This document shows, in pieces, positions 27,395 to 36,091 of a stretch of 64,000 bases of DNA. The stretch covers positions 124,001-188,000 of the forward strand of contig NZ_JAHUXH010000003.1 in assembly GCF_019219825.1 (NCBI RefSeq). Direction: 5' to 3'. A program made the translations under genes and the position numbers. This DNA is from Streptomyces sp. TRM70350. Lineage in GTDB: Bacteria; Actinomycetota; Actinomycetes; Streptomycetales; Streptomycetaceae. The notes under the pieces are model-generated. The model was not told the DNA's origin and did not search any database. It was given only the letters and a program-made list of their open reading frames with translations. The first letter of the stretch is position 1, and each line of letters opens with the position of its first letter.

Positions 27395-28189
27395 TCAGGC
27401 AAAAGCGACGTTGTAGAGGCCTGCGGCGGCTGCGGCGCCGATGAGCGGGCCGACCACCGGGACCCAGGCGTAGCTCCAGTCGGAACCACCCTTGTTGGGC
27501 AGGGGCAGAAGGGCGTGCACGATGCGCGGACCGAGGTCACGGGCCGGGTTGATGGCGTAACCGGTGGGGCCGCCGAGGGAGAGGCCGATGCCGACCACGA
27601 CGAGGGCGACCATCAGACCGCCAAGGATGCCGAGACCGTTGCCGTTGTCGTTCAGGCCCTGCGTGAGGACGGCGATGACCAGCACGAACGTACCGATGAT
27701 CTCCGTGGCGAGGTTCATCGCCGGGTTACGGATCTCCGGTCCGGTGGAGAAGACGCCGAGCACCGGGCCGGCGCCCTTCTCCCGCGCCTCGATCGCCTTG
27801 GGCTGGGTGGACTCGGCGTCCGCGGTGCCGACGATCTCCTTGTCGGTGAGGTGTGCCTGGAACTGGCCGTAGTAGGCGACCCAGACCAGGGCCGCGCCGA
27901 TCATGGCGCCGAGCAGCTGTCCACCCAGGTAGAAGGGGACGTTGCTCCAGGTGCCGTCCTTGATCGCCAGGGCGAGGGTGACGGCCGGGTTGATGTGTGC
28001 GCCGGACAGCGGCCCGGCGATGTAGACGGCCGTGAGCACCGCGAAACCCCACCCGAAGGTGATGGCGAGCCAGCCGGCGTTGCGGGCCTTGGAGCCCTTG
28101 AGAACCACGGCGGCGACAACGCCTCCGCCGAGGAGGATGAGTATGGCGGTACCGATGGTCTCGCCGATGAAGATGTCGGAGCTGGACAC
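27395..28189 (-). CDS. glpF: Glycerol facilitator (MIP channel)
   Basis: A 264-residue aquaglyceroporin. Six membrane spans and the two pore motifs are present: [14 protein letters not shown] (about 62-75) and [13 protein letters not shown], where the Asp after NPAR is characteristic of glycerol-conducting channels. The second loop between spans is longer than usual (about 115-150, charged). GTG 28189 follows AAGGAG. It is the first gene of the glycerol operon (gylC equivalent), with operator-like motifs about 100 bp upstream. Confidence 0.95.
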   Translation of the reverse strand: MSSSDIFIGETIGTAILILLGGGVVAAVVLKGSKARNAGWLAITFGWGFAVLTAVYIAGPLSGAHINPAVTLALAIKDGTWSNVPFYLGGQLLGAMIGAALVWVAYYGQFQAHLTDKEIVGTADAESTQPKAIEAREKGAGPVLGVFSTGPEIRNPAMNLATEIIGTFVLVIAVLTQGLNDNGNGLGILGGLMVALVVVGIGLSLGGPTGYAINPARDLGPRIVHALLPLPNKGGSDWSYAWVPVVGPLIGAAAAAGLYNVAFA

Positions 28190-28448
28190 CCGCGACTCCT
28201 TTGTCCTTCGTCCAGGGGGAGCTGAACCCCGCGTCCCTACGGAGGTCAGTCGGCCCTTGGCGTTGTCACACTCTAGCGCGTATTGCCGGTAGCTGTTCGA
28301 CAATGCCGACCGATGGACGGGAGTCTTGCTTCGGCGTTACGCGCCCGTCAAGAGTTCTCTTGGCGAAAGCGCGATGGTGGTTGATTGTGTTGACTTATGG
28401 GGCCCATGGATCATGTAGATCCGGATATTCCAGATATGACCGTCCCAA
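28190..28448 (-). promoter_or_regulatory. glpF promoter region with GylR-type operator
   Basis: This is the upstream region of glpF, and together with the following palindrome it makes up the 353-bp gap to gylR. On the plus strand TGTTCGACAATGCCGA lies at 28294-28309, and a reversed copy of its core (TATTGCCG) at 28281-28288. The same TGTTCGGCAATGCCGA arrangement occurs before gylR, so both are likely GylR operators. Promoter hexamers were not assigned with confidence. The A+T-richer part at 28370-28440 shows nothing else recognisable. Confidence 0.6.
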
Positions 28449-28498
28449 CGCAGGGAGGGCACCGGGACGCCGTACGGCGTCCCGGTGCCCTCCCTGCG
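28449..28498. terminator. 50-bp perfect palindrome between gylR and glpF
   Basis: The two 25-bp arms are exact complements, with the centre between 28473 and 28474 (GT|AC) and no unpaired loop. It begins 44 bp beyond the gylR stop and is the probable gylR terminator. A symmetrical loop-less cruciform of this length is unusual. Confidence 0.8.
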
Positions 28499-28542
28499 GA
28501 TGTCCCCCTATGCGCTGCTCTGAAGCCCTGCGTACGCGCCGC

Positions 28543-29307
28543 TCAGAAGCGCCCGGCGCCCAGATCGCGCGACACCGCGCGGGCGCAGTCCCGTACCGCG
28601 GCGATCAGCTCGGGCCGCAGCTCCCCGTCCCGGTACAGCCGCTCCACCGCCCCGGTGATGCCGACCGCGCCGACCGGCATGCGCCGCCGGTCGTGAATGG
28701 GCGCGGCGATGGAGGCGACGCCCTCCCAGGTCTCCTCGACGTCCGCCGCGTATCCCCGCGCGCGGGTGACGTCCAGGATCTGCTCGAAGGCGTCGAGGTC
28801 GCACACCGTGCGGTCCGTGAAGGCCTTGCGGTCGGACTCCAGCGCCTCGCTGTGCGCGACCGGGTCGTAGGCCGACAGGACCTTGCCCAGGGCCGTGGAG
28901 TGCAGCGGCTGCATGGCGCCGATCTCCAGCACCTGCCGGCTGTCGTCGGGCCGGAACACGTGGTGCACGATCAGCACGCCCTGCTGGTGCAGCACGCCCA
29001 GGTAGACGCTCTCGCCGCTGGAGCGGGCCAGATCGTCCGTCCACACCAGGGCACGCGCGCGCAGCTCGTGCACGTCCAGGTAGGTGGTGCCCAGGCGCAG
29101 CAGCTCCGCGCCCAGCTGGTAGCGCCCGGAGGCCTCGTCCTGCTCGACGAAGCCCTCCTGCTGGAGGGTGCGCAGGATGCCGTGGGCGGTGCCCTTGGCG
29201 AGGTCCAGTGAGGAGGCGATGTCCGACAGGCCCAGCCTCCGCTCGCCGCCCGCGAGCAGCCGCAGCATCGCGGCCGCCCGTTCGAGCGACTGGATGTTCC
29301 GTGCCAT
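28543..29307 (-). CDS. gylR: IclR-family regulator of the glycerol operon
   Basis: A 254-residue repressor. The N-terminal winged helix (about 1-65) has GLSDIASSLDLAKGTAHGIL as the recognition region. The C-terminal IclR effector domain includes YLGVLHQQGVLIVHHVF, PLHSTALGKVLSAY (conserved in the family) and GVASIAAPIHDRRRMPVGAVGITG. Length and sequence fit S. coelicolor GylR, which represses its own gene and gylCABX and responds to glycerol-3-phosphate. ATG 29307 was chosen. A tandem operator-like repeat lies 55-90 bp upstream. Confidence 0.95.
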   Translation of the reverse strand: MARNIQSLERAAAMLRLLAGGERRLGLSDIASSLDLAKGTAHGILRTLQQEGFVEQDEASGRYQLGAELLRLGTTYLDVHELRARALVWTDDLARSSGESVYLGVLHQQGVLIVHHVFRPDDSRQVLEIGAMQPLHSTALGKVLSAYDPVAHSEALESDRKAFTDRTVCDLDAFEQILDVTRARGYAADVEETWEGVASIAAPIHDRRRMPVGAVGITGAVERLYRDGELRPELIAAVRDCARAVSRDLGAGRF

Positions 29308-29643
29308 CGCCGTCCTGCCTCCGTCCCCTTCGACCGTCGAGCTGCGACGTCGCTGCCGCCGTACGGCAATGTCCACTGTTCGGCAATGCCGAACACTACC
29401 GGTCCATGCCGACCTCCCGCCAATGGGTGGTCGGTAGTTGTTGTGATCCTCGCCCCCAGGCGCCCCCCAGGCGTCCCCCGGGATTGATGTGGACGCCCTT
29501 CCTGGTCCGCCTCGTGGACGCCCCTGACCATAGGAGCCCGGTCCCGGCTACCCTGGCCGCGTGCGCTCTTCCCCGGGACGTTCCGGACGAGCATCCGAGG
29601 GAAGCGCAAAGCCGACAGCCGTCGCACTCCAGGGAGCCCCTTC
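29308..29643. promoter_or_regulatory. gylR-metH divergent intergenic region with GylR operator
   Basis: The gap is 336 bp. Near gylR lies TGTTCGGC (29377-29384), AAT, GCCGAACA (29388-29395), an inverted repeat. It is preceded by a second CGGCAATG at 29364-29371, giving a tandem arrangement. Near metH, TACCCT at 29549-29554 is a possible -10 box. I looked for a cobalamin or SAM riboswitch before metH and saw no recognisable B12 box or aptamer. The middle part shows nothing else. Confidence 0.55.
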
Positions 29644-32600
29644 ATGGCGTCGTCGCCGCAGTCCCCTTCCACCGACAGCCGGACCCGCGCGTCCGCCCTC
29701 CGTGAGGCACTCGCCACCCGTGTGGTCGTCGCCGACGGGGCGATGGGCACCATGCTCCAGGCGCAGGACCCCACGCTCGAGGACTTCCAGAACCTTGAGG
29801 GCTGCAACGAGGTACTGAACGTCACCCGCCCGGACATCGTGCGTTCCGTGCACCGCGCCTACTTCGACGCGGGCGTGGACTGCGTGGAGACCAACACCTT
29901 CGGCGCGAACCTCTCCGCCCTCGGCGAGTACGACATCGCCCACCGCGTCGGCGAGCTGTCCGAGGCCGGTGCCCGCATCGCCCGCGAGACCGCCGACGAC
30001 TACACGCGGCGCACCGGACAGCAGCGCTGGGTGCTGGGCTCGATGGGCCCCGGCACCAAGCTGCCCACCCTCGGCCACACCACCTTCGGCGCCATTCGCG
30101 ACGCCTACCAGCGCAACGCCGAGGGCCTGCTCGCGGGCGGCGCCGACGCGCTGCTCGTGGAGACCACGCAGGACCTGCTGCAGACCAAGGCCTCGGTCGT
30201 CGCCGCCCGCCGGGCGATGGAGACGGCCGGCTACGACGTACCGCTGATCGTCTCGGTGACCGTCGAGACCACCGGCACCATGCTCCTCGGCTCCGAGATC
30301 GGCGCCGCGCTGACCGCGCTGGAGCCGCTCGGCATCGACATGATCGGCCTGAACTGCGCGACCGGCCCCGCCGAGATGAGCGAGCACCTGCGCTTCCTCG
30401 CCCGCCACTCCCGCATCCCCCTGTCGTGCATGCCGAACGCCGGTCTGCCCGTGCTGACCGCGGCCGGCGCCCACTACCCGCTGACCGCGCCGGAACTGGC
30501 CGACGCCCAGGAGAACTTCGTCCGCGACTACGGCCTGTCCCTGGTCGGCGGCTGCTGCGGTACGACGCCGGAGCACCTGCGCCAGGTCGTCGAGCGGGTC
30601 CGCGGCCTCACCCCGACCGAGCGCGACCCGCGCCCGGAGCCGGGCGCCGCCTCCCTCTACCAGTCGGTGCCGTTCCGCCAGGACACCTCGTACCTGGCCA
30701 TCGGCGAGCGCACCAACGCCAACGGCTCGAAGAAGTTCCGCGAGGCCATGCTGGACGGCCGTTGGGACGACTGCGTGGAGATGGCCCGCGAGCAGATCCG
30801 CGAGGGCGCGCACTTGCTCGACCTGTGCGTGGACTACGTCGGCCGGGACGGCGTCGCCGACATGGAGGAACTGGCCGGCCGCTTCGCCACCGCCTCCACG
30901 CTGCCGATCGTGCTGGACTCCACCGAGGTGGAGGTGATCCGGGCGGGTCTGGAGAAGCTCGGCGGCCGCGCGGTGATCAACTCCGTCAACTACGAGGACG
31001 GCGACGGCCCCGACTCCCGCTTCGGCAAGGTCACCCGGCTGGCCCAGGAGCACGGCGCCGCGCTGATCGCCCTCACCATCGACGAGGAGGGCCAGGCCCG
31101 CACGGCCGAGAAGAAGGTCGAGATCGCCGAACGGCTCATCGCCGACCTGACCGGCACCTGGGGCATCCGCGAGGAGGACATCCTCATCGACTGCCTCACC
31201 TTCACGATCTGCACCGGCCAGGAGGAGTCCCGCCGGGACGGCATCGCCACCATCGAGGCGATCCGCGAGCTGAAGCGCCGTCACCCGGACGTGCAGACCA
31301 CGCTGGGCCTGTCGAACATCTCCTTCGGCCTCAACCCGGCCGCCCGCATCCTGCTCAACTCCGTGTTCCTCGACGAGTGCGTCAAGGCGGGCCTGGACTC
31401 GGCGATCGTGCACGCGTCGAAGATCCTGCCGATCGCCCGCTTCGACGAGGAGCAGGTGACCACCGCCCTCGACCTGATCTACGACCGTCGCCGCGAGGGC
31501 TACGACCCGCTGCAGAAGCTGATGGAGCTGTTCGAGGGCGCCACGGCGAAGTCACTGAAGGCGGGCAAGGCGGAGGAACTCGCCGCGCTGCCGCTGGAGG
31601 AGCGCCTGCAGCGGCGCATCATCGACGGCGAGCGCAACGGCCTGGAGCAGGACCTGGACGAGGCCCTGCGGGACCGTCCCGCGCTGGACATCGTCAACGA
31701 CACCCTCCTGGAGGGCATGAAGGTCGTCGGCGAGCTGTTCGGCTCCGGCCAGATGCAGCTGCCGTTCGTGCTCCAGTCCGCCGAGGTGATGAAGGCCGCG
31801 GTGGCCTATCTCGAACCGCACATGGAGAAGACCGACGACGAGGGCAAGGGCACGATCGTGCTGGCCACGGTGCGCGGCGACGTGCACGACATCGGCAAGA
31901 ACCTGGTCGACATCATCCTGTCCAACAACGGCTACAACGTCGTCAACCTGGGCATCAAGCAGCCCGTCTCCGCGATCCTGGAAGCCGCCGAGGAGCACAG
32001 GGCCGACGTCATCGGCATGTCGGGTCTCCTGGTGAAGTCCACGGTGATCATGAAGGAGAACCTGGAGGAGCTCAACGCCCGGGGCCTGGCCGCCAGCTAC
32101 CCGGTCATCCTCGGCGGCGCCGCGCTCACCAGGGCGTACGTCGAGCAGGACCTGCACGAGATCTACGAGGGCGAGGTCCGCTACGCCCGGGACGCCTTCG
32201 AGGGCCTGCGCCTGATGGACGCGCTGATCGGCGTCAAGCGGGGCGTGCCGGGGGCGAAGCTGCCGGAACTCAGGCAGCGCCGGGTGCGGGCGGCCACCGC
32301 CGAGATCGAGGAGCGCCCGGAGGAGGGCCACGTCCGCTCCGACGTCGCCACCGACAACCCGATCCCCGAGCCGCCCTTCTGGGGCACCCGGGTCATCAAG
32401 GGCATCCAGCTCAAGGAGTACGCGTCCTGGCTGGACGAGGGCGCCCTGTTCAAGGGCCAGTGGGGCCTGAAGCAGGCCCGCACCGGTGAGGGACCGTCCT
32501 ACGAGGAACTGGTCGAGACCGAGGGCCGGCCCCGGCTGCGCGGGCTGCTGGACCGGCTCCAGAGGGAGAACCTGCTGGAGGCGGCCGTCGTCTACGGCTA

Positions 32601-33156
32601 CTTCCCGTGCGTCTCCAAGGACGACGACCTGATCATCCTCGACGAGGCGGGCAACGAGCGCACCCGCTTCACCTTCCCGCGCCAGCGCCGCGGCCGCCGG
32701 CTGTGCCTGGCCGATTTCTTCCGCCCGGAGGAGTCCGGCGAGACGGACGTCGTCGGCCTCCAGGTCGTCACCGTCGGCTCCCGGATCGGCGAGGAGACCG
32801 CCCGGCTGTTCGAGTCCGACTCCTACCGCGACTACCTGGAACTGCACGGCCTGTCCGTGCAGTTGGCCGAGGCGCTCGCCGAGTACTGGCACGCGCGGGT
32901 GCGCGCCGAACTGGGCTTCGCCGGGGAGGACCCGGCGGACATCGAGGACATGTTCGCGCTGAAGTACCGCGGCGCCCGCTTCTCGCTGGGCTACGGCGCC
33001 TGCCCCGACCTGGAGGACCGGGCGAAGATCGCCGACCTCCTGGAGCCGGAGCGGATCGGCGTGCGGCTGTCCGAGGAGTTCCAGCTGCACCCGGAGCAGT
33101 CCACGGACGCCATCGTGATCCACCACCCGGAGGCGAAGTACTTCAACGCACGGTGA
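29644..33156 (+). CDS. metH: Cobalamin-dependent methionine synthase
   Basis: A 1,170-residue four-module enzyme that transfers a methyl group from methyltetrahydrofolate to homocysteine through B12. The order is a homocysteine-binding barrel (DGAMGTMLQ, with zinc cysteines ending in GGCCGTTPEHL, about 20-330) and a pterin-binding barrel (GERTNANGSKKFREA). A B12 cap and Rossmann domain follow (DVHDIGKNLVDIILSNNGYN, His axial ligand about residue 748), then the SAM-reactivation domain (RGARFSLGYGACPDLEDR). It is slightly shorter than the E. coli enzyme but complete. ATG 29644 follows GGGAG. It ends at a strong hairpin. Confidence 0.97.
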   Translation: MASSPQSPSTDSRTRASALREALATRVVVADGAMGTMLQAQDPTLEDFQNLEGCNEVLNVTRPDIVRSVHRAYFDAGVDCVETNTFGANLSALGEYDIAHRVGELSEAGARIARETADDYTRRTGQQRWVLGSMGPGTKLPTLGHTTFGAIRDAYQRNAEGLLAGGADALLVETTQDLLQTKASVVAARRAMETAGYDVPLIVSVTVETTGTMLLGSEIGAALTALEPLGIDMIGLNCATGPAEMSEHLRFLARHSRIPLSCMPNAGLPVLTAAGAHYPLTAPELADAQENFVRDYGLSLVGGCCGTTPEHLRQVVERVRGLTPTERDPRPEPGAASLYQSVPFRQDTSYLAIGERTNANGSKKFREAMLDGRWDDCVEMAREQIREGAHLLDLCVDYVGRDGVADMEELAGRFATASTLPIVLDSTEVEVIRAGLEKLGGRAVINSVNYEDGDGPDSRFGKVTRLAQEHGAALIALTIDEEGQARTAEKKVEIAERLIADLTGTWGIREEDILIDCLTFTICTGQEESRRDGIATIEAIRELKRRHPDVQTTLGLSNISFGLNPAARILLNSVFLDECVKAGLDSAIVHASKILPIARFDEEQVTTALDLIYDRRREGYDPLQKLMELFEGATAKSLKAGKAEELAALPLEERLQRRIIDGERNGLEQDLDEALRDRPALDIVNDTLLEGMKVVGELFGSGQMQLPFVLQSAEVMKAAVAYLEPHMEKTDDEGKGTIVLATVRGDVHDIGKNLVDIILSNNGYNVVNLGIKQPVSAILEAAEEHRADVIGMSGLLVKSTVIMKENLEELNARGLAASYPVILGGAALTRAYVEQDLHEIYEGEVRYARDAFEGLRLMDALIGVKRGVPGAKLPELRQRRVRAATAEIEERPEEGHVRSDVATDNPIPEPPFWGTRVIKGIQLKEYASWLDEGALFKGQWGLKQARTGEGPSYEELVETEGRPRLRGLLDRLQRENLLEAAVVYGYFPCVSKDDDLIILDEAGNERTRFTFPRQRRGRRLCLADFFRPEESGETDVVGLQVVTVGSRIGEETARLFESDSYRDYLELHGLSVQLAEALAEYWHARVRAELGFAGEDPADIEDMFALKYRGARFSLGYGACPDLEDRAKIADLLEPERIGVRLSEEFQLHPEQSTDAIVIHHPEAKYFNAR

Positions 33157-33230
33157 CGTGGCGCACGACTCACCGTGACACTCCGCACCGCACACTGATC
33201 GGAATAGTCGTACACTGGTCGGTCCATTGA

Positions 33231-33259
33231 AGGCCGGTTCCCGACCCGGGAACCGGCCT
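33231..33259 (+). terminator. Terminator after metH
   Basis: Perfect 12-bp stem (AGGCCGGTTCCC at 33231-33242, complement 33248-33259) with GACCC loop. It lies only 26 bp before the next start codon, so it might instead be a leader hairpin of the HAD gene. Confidence 0.7.
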
Positions 33260-33285
33260 GCTCGTCCCTCCAGGAGGTACGCCGG

Positions 33286-33978
33286 ATGACGACGACGGTC
33301 CCCGCAATCGGCACCCGCACGGCCGAAGGCTCCGCCCTGCAGGCCGTGCTCCTCGACATGGACGGCACCCTGGTGGACACCGAGGGCTTCTGGTGGGACG
33401 TGGAGTGCGAGGTCTTCGCCGGTCTCGGGCACACCCTGGACGACTCCTGGCGCCATGTCGTGGTCGGCGGCCCGATGACCCGCAGCGCGGGGTTCCTGAT
33501 CGAGGCCACCGGCGCCGACATCACCCTCGCCGAGCTCACCGTCCTGCTCAACCAGGGGTTCGAGGACCGGATCGACCGGACGCTGCCGCTGATGCCGGGA
33601 GCCGCCCGGCTGCTGGCCGAACTCGCCGCGCACGAGATCCCGACGGCCCTGGTCTCGGCCTCCCACCGGCGCATCATCGACCGTGTCCTCGGCTCCCTCG
33701 GACCCCAGTACTTCGCCCTGACCGTGGCCGGCGACGAGGTCGCCCGCACCAAGCCGCACCCGGACCCGTACCTGTTCGCCGCCGCCGGACTCGGCGCGGA
33801 CCCGGCCAGATGCGCGGTCGTCGAGGACACCGCGACCGGCGTGGCCGCGGCCGAGGCGGCGGGCTGCCATGTGGTGGCCGTGCCCTCGGTGGCGCCGATC
33901 GCCCCCGCCGCCCGGCGTACCGTGGTGGACTCCCTCGAAGAGGTCGATCTTGCATTTCTGCGCGCTCTGCTGAACTGA
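33286..33978 (+). CDS. HAD-superfamily phosphatase
   Basis: A 230-residue haloacid-dehalogenase-type hydrolase of the beta-phosphoglucomutase/sugar-phosphatase subgroup. The motif I aspartates are in LLDMDGTLVDTE (Asp24 nucleophile and Asp26). Motif II is ALVSASHRR, motif III is the lysine of RTKPHPDPYLFA, and motif IV is CAVVEDTATGVAAAEAAG. A helical cap lies between motifs I and II. The substrate is unknown. ATG 33286 follows a perfect AGGAGG. Confidence 0.88.
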   Translation: MTTTVPAIGTRTAEGSALQAVLLDMDGTLVDTEGFWWDVECEVFAGLGHTLDDSWRHVVVGGPMTRSAGFLIEATGADITLAELTVLLNQGFEDRIDRTLPLMPGAARLLAELAAHEIPTALVSASHRRIIDRVLGSLGPQYFALTVAGDEVARTKPHPDPYLFAAAGLGADPARCAVVEDTATGVAAAEAAGCHVVAVPSVAPIAPAARRTVVDSLEEVDLAFLRALLN

Positions 33979-34416
33979 TGACACAAATGCGCGAAGCGTT
34001 CACACACCGTGCGCCGGTGCGGGAACGGCAATTCATCGCGGAGGAAGCGGAGGAATTCGAATCGCGCGGATGGCCGAATTCCGGTACACCCACACCCAGT
34101 TGGCGGTGTGACGTTCGCCACGCCGGAAGGGGTCGACAGGGTGACGCAGATGTGCTGCTCGGTCCCATAACGGGGCGGTTGCCCCGCCTTTGTGTCCCGA
34201 TTCATGGGACGCTGCACTAATCCTTCCCCTGTCGGGTTTTCAGTGCGTCCACGCCCGGTTTCGCAGCGTGATGGACGCTCAACTCCGGTGGCCGCGAACA
34301 CCGTCACGGGCGCGCACTAATCTCATCGCGAGAACCTCACCCCCGCCCCCCGTGATCCGCGGCGACACCCCTGCATGCCGGATACACGGACCCGACAGCT
34401 GTGGAGATTTCCGAGC
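33979..34416 (+). promoter_or_regulatory. 438-bp leader/promoter region of the solute-binding gene
   Basis: No gene is seen in this gap. It contains an 8-bp inverted repeat GGAATTCG (34052-34059) and CGAATTCC (34075-34082). It also has a terminator-like hairpin CGGGGC-GGTT-GCCCCG (34171-34186) followed by CCTTTGTGT. Two direct repeats of GCACTAATC lie near 34213 and 34314, each resembling a -10 region. A short region before ATG 34417 lacks a strong ribosome-binding site. Confidence 0.4.
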
Positions 34417-36021
34417 ATGAACCGCAAGACCCTGGTGCTGCCGGCCGTGGTCGGCCTGCTCGCGCCGGCGCTCGCAGCTTGCGGCGGGTCGGGCGCCGGC
34501 GGCGACGGCGGTGGTCAGATCGTCGTCGGCACCACGGACCGGTTCCTCGCCACCAAGGACGCCCCCGCGCCCCTCGACCCGGCGTACGCCTATGACGTCG
34601 GCACCTGGAACGTGCTGCGCCAGACCGTGCAGACCCTGATGGTCCAGCCGCGCGGCGAGGGCGCCCCCGTCCCCGACGCCGCCGAGAGCTGCGGCTTCAC
34701 CGACACCGGCAACGAGCGCTACGCCTGCACGCTGCGCCCGGACCTGAAGTTCGCAAGCGGCGACCCCATCACCGCGGCCGACGTGAAGTACTCCATCGAC
34801 CGGGCCCTCGCCCTCAAGGCGGACAGCGGTGTCTTCGCCCTGCTGTCCACCATCGACACCGTCGAGACCAAGGGTGACAACGAGGTCATCTTCCACCTCA
34901 AGACCGCCGACGCCACCTTCCCGTACAAGCTGTCGACCCCGGTCGCGGGCATCGTGAACCCCGACCACTACGAGAAGAACAAGCTGCGCGACGGATTCCA
35001 GGTCGACGGCTCCGGCCCGTACGTCCTCAAGGCCGAGGAGAAGGACGGCGAGCTCGTCAAGGCCGTGTTCACCAGGAACACCCACTACCAGGGGGCGTTG
35101 AAGGTGAACAACGAGGAGGTCGACATGGTCTCCTACAAGGACGCCGACGCCATGGGCGCCGCCCTCGACAAGGGCGACATCGACGTGATGACCCGCACCA
35201 TGACGCCGGAGCAGATCAACAAGCTCGCCGCCGCCTCCGACAGCGATGTCGACCTGGTCGACGTGCCCGGCCTGGAGATCCGCTACCTGGCCTTCAACAC
35301 CGACGCCCCGACGGTGAAGGACAAGGCCGTACGCCAGGCCATGGCGCAGCTCGTCAACCGTCAGCAACTCGTCTCCGAGGTCTACGGCTCCCAGGCCCAA
35401 CCCCTGTACTCGCTCGTCCCGGCCTCCATCACCGGCCACTCCAACGCGTTCTTCAACAAGTACGGCGACCCCAGCGTCGCCAAGGCCAAGGCCCTGCTCT
35501 CCGACGCCGGCGTCACCACCCCGGTGAAGCTGACCCTGCACTACACGACCGACCACTACGGCGCCGCCACCAAGAAGGAGTTCGAGGTGCTGCGGGCGCA
35601 GCTCAACGACAGCGGCCTGTTCGACGTCGGTATCGAGGGCACCTCCTGGGACACCTTCGTCCCGGCCGAACGGGCCGGTGAGTACGACGTCTTCGGGATG
35701 GGCTGGTTCCCCGACTTCCCGGACGCCGACAGCTTCGTCGCCCCGTTCCTGGACAAGGACAACTTCCTCAAGTCGCCGTATGCCAACAGCGAGATCCGCA
35801 ACACCCTGATCCCGGATTCCCGGCGCGAGGCCGACCGTCTCGCCGCCTCCGAGACCCTGAACAGAATTCAGGACATCGTGGCCGAGGACGTACCCGTGCT
35901 GCCCCTGTGGCAGGGCAAGCAGTACGTGGCGGCGCGCGACGACATCACCGGTGTCGCCTACGCGCTCAACTCCTCCGCGACCCTCCAGCTGTGGGAGCTC
36001 GGCCGTGGTGTGAGCGGCTGA
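34417..36021 (+). CDS. Peptide/nickel-type ABC solute-binding lipoprotein (1 of tandem pair)
   Basis: A 534-residue family-5 extracellular binding protein. A lipoprotein signal ending in the lipobox LAAC (Cys about 22) anchors it to the membrane. The SBP_bac_5 fold shows YACTLRPDLKFASGDPITAADVKYSIDRAL, VDGSGPYVL, IRYLAFNTDAP and VRQAMAQLVNRQQLV, and near the end GMGWFPDFPDADSF. The ligand is unknown, probably an oligopeptide. There are no permease or ATPase genes beside it, and a related paralogue follows 70 bp downstream. ATG 34417 is used, with a weak ribosome-binding site. Confidence 0.9.
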   Translation: MNRKTLVLPAVVGLLAPALAACGGSGAGGDGGGQIVVGTTDRFLATKDAPAPLDPAYAYDVGTWNVLRQTVQTLMVQPRGEGAPVPDAAESCGFTDTGNERYACTLRPDLKFASGDPITAADVKYSIDRALALKADSGVFALLSTIDTVETKGDNEVIFHLKTADATFPYKLSTPVAGIVNPDHYEKNKLRDGFQVDGSGPYVLKAEEKDGELVKAVFTRNTHYQGALKVNNEEVDMVSYKDADAMGAALDKGDIDVMTRTMTPEQINKLAAASDSDVDLVDVPGLEIRYLAFNTDAPTVKDKAVRQAMAQLVNRQQLVSEVYGSQAQPLYSLVPASITGHSNAFFNKYGDPSVAKAKALLSDAGVTTPVKLTLHYTTDHYGAATKKEFEVLRAQLNDSGLFDVGIEGTSWDTFVPAERAGEYDVFGMGWFPDFPDADSFVAPFLDKDNFLKSPYANSEIRNTLIPDSRREADRLAASETLNRIQDIVAEDVPVLPLWQGKQYVAARDDITGVAYALNSSATLQLWELGRGVSG

Positions 36022-36091
36022 CACCTCCCAGCACGCGCCCGGGCCCTGGACGGCGGCCCCGGGAACTTCGAGAACGACGTAAGGCACGCAC

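Noticed and set aside
29308..29643. Cobalamin or SAM riboswitch upstream of metH
   Set aside because: I could not find a B12 box or the conserved SAM aptamer core. The visible repeats are better explained as GylR sites. A covariance-model search would be decisive.
31552..33984. Long minus-strand frame opposite metH and the HAD gene
   Set aside because: Antisense shadow of metH with low-complexity composition. metH is unmistakable.
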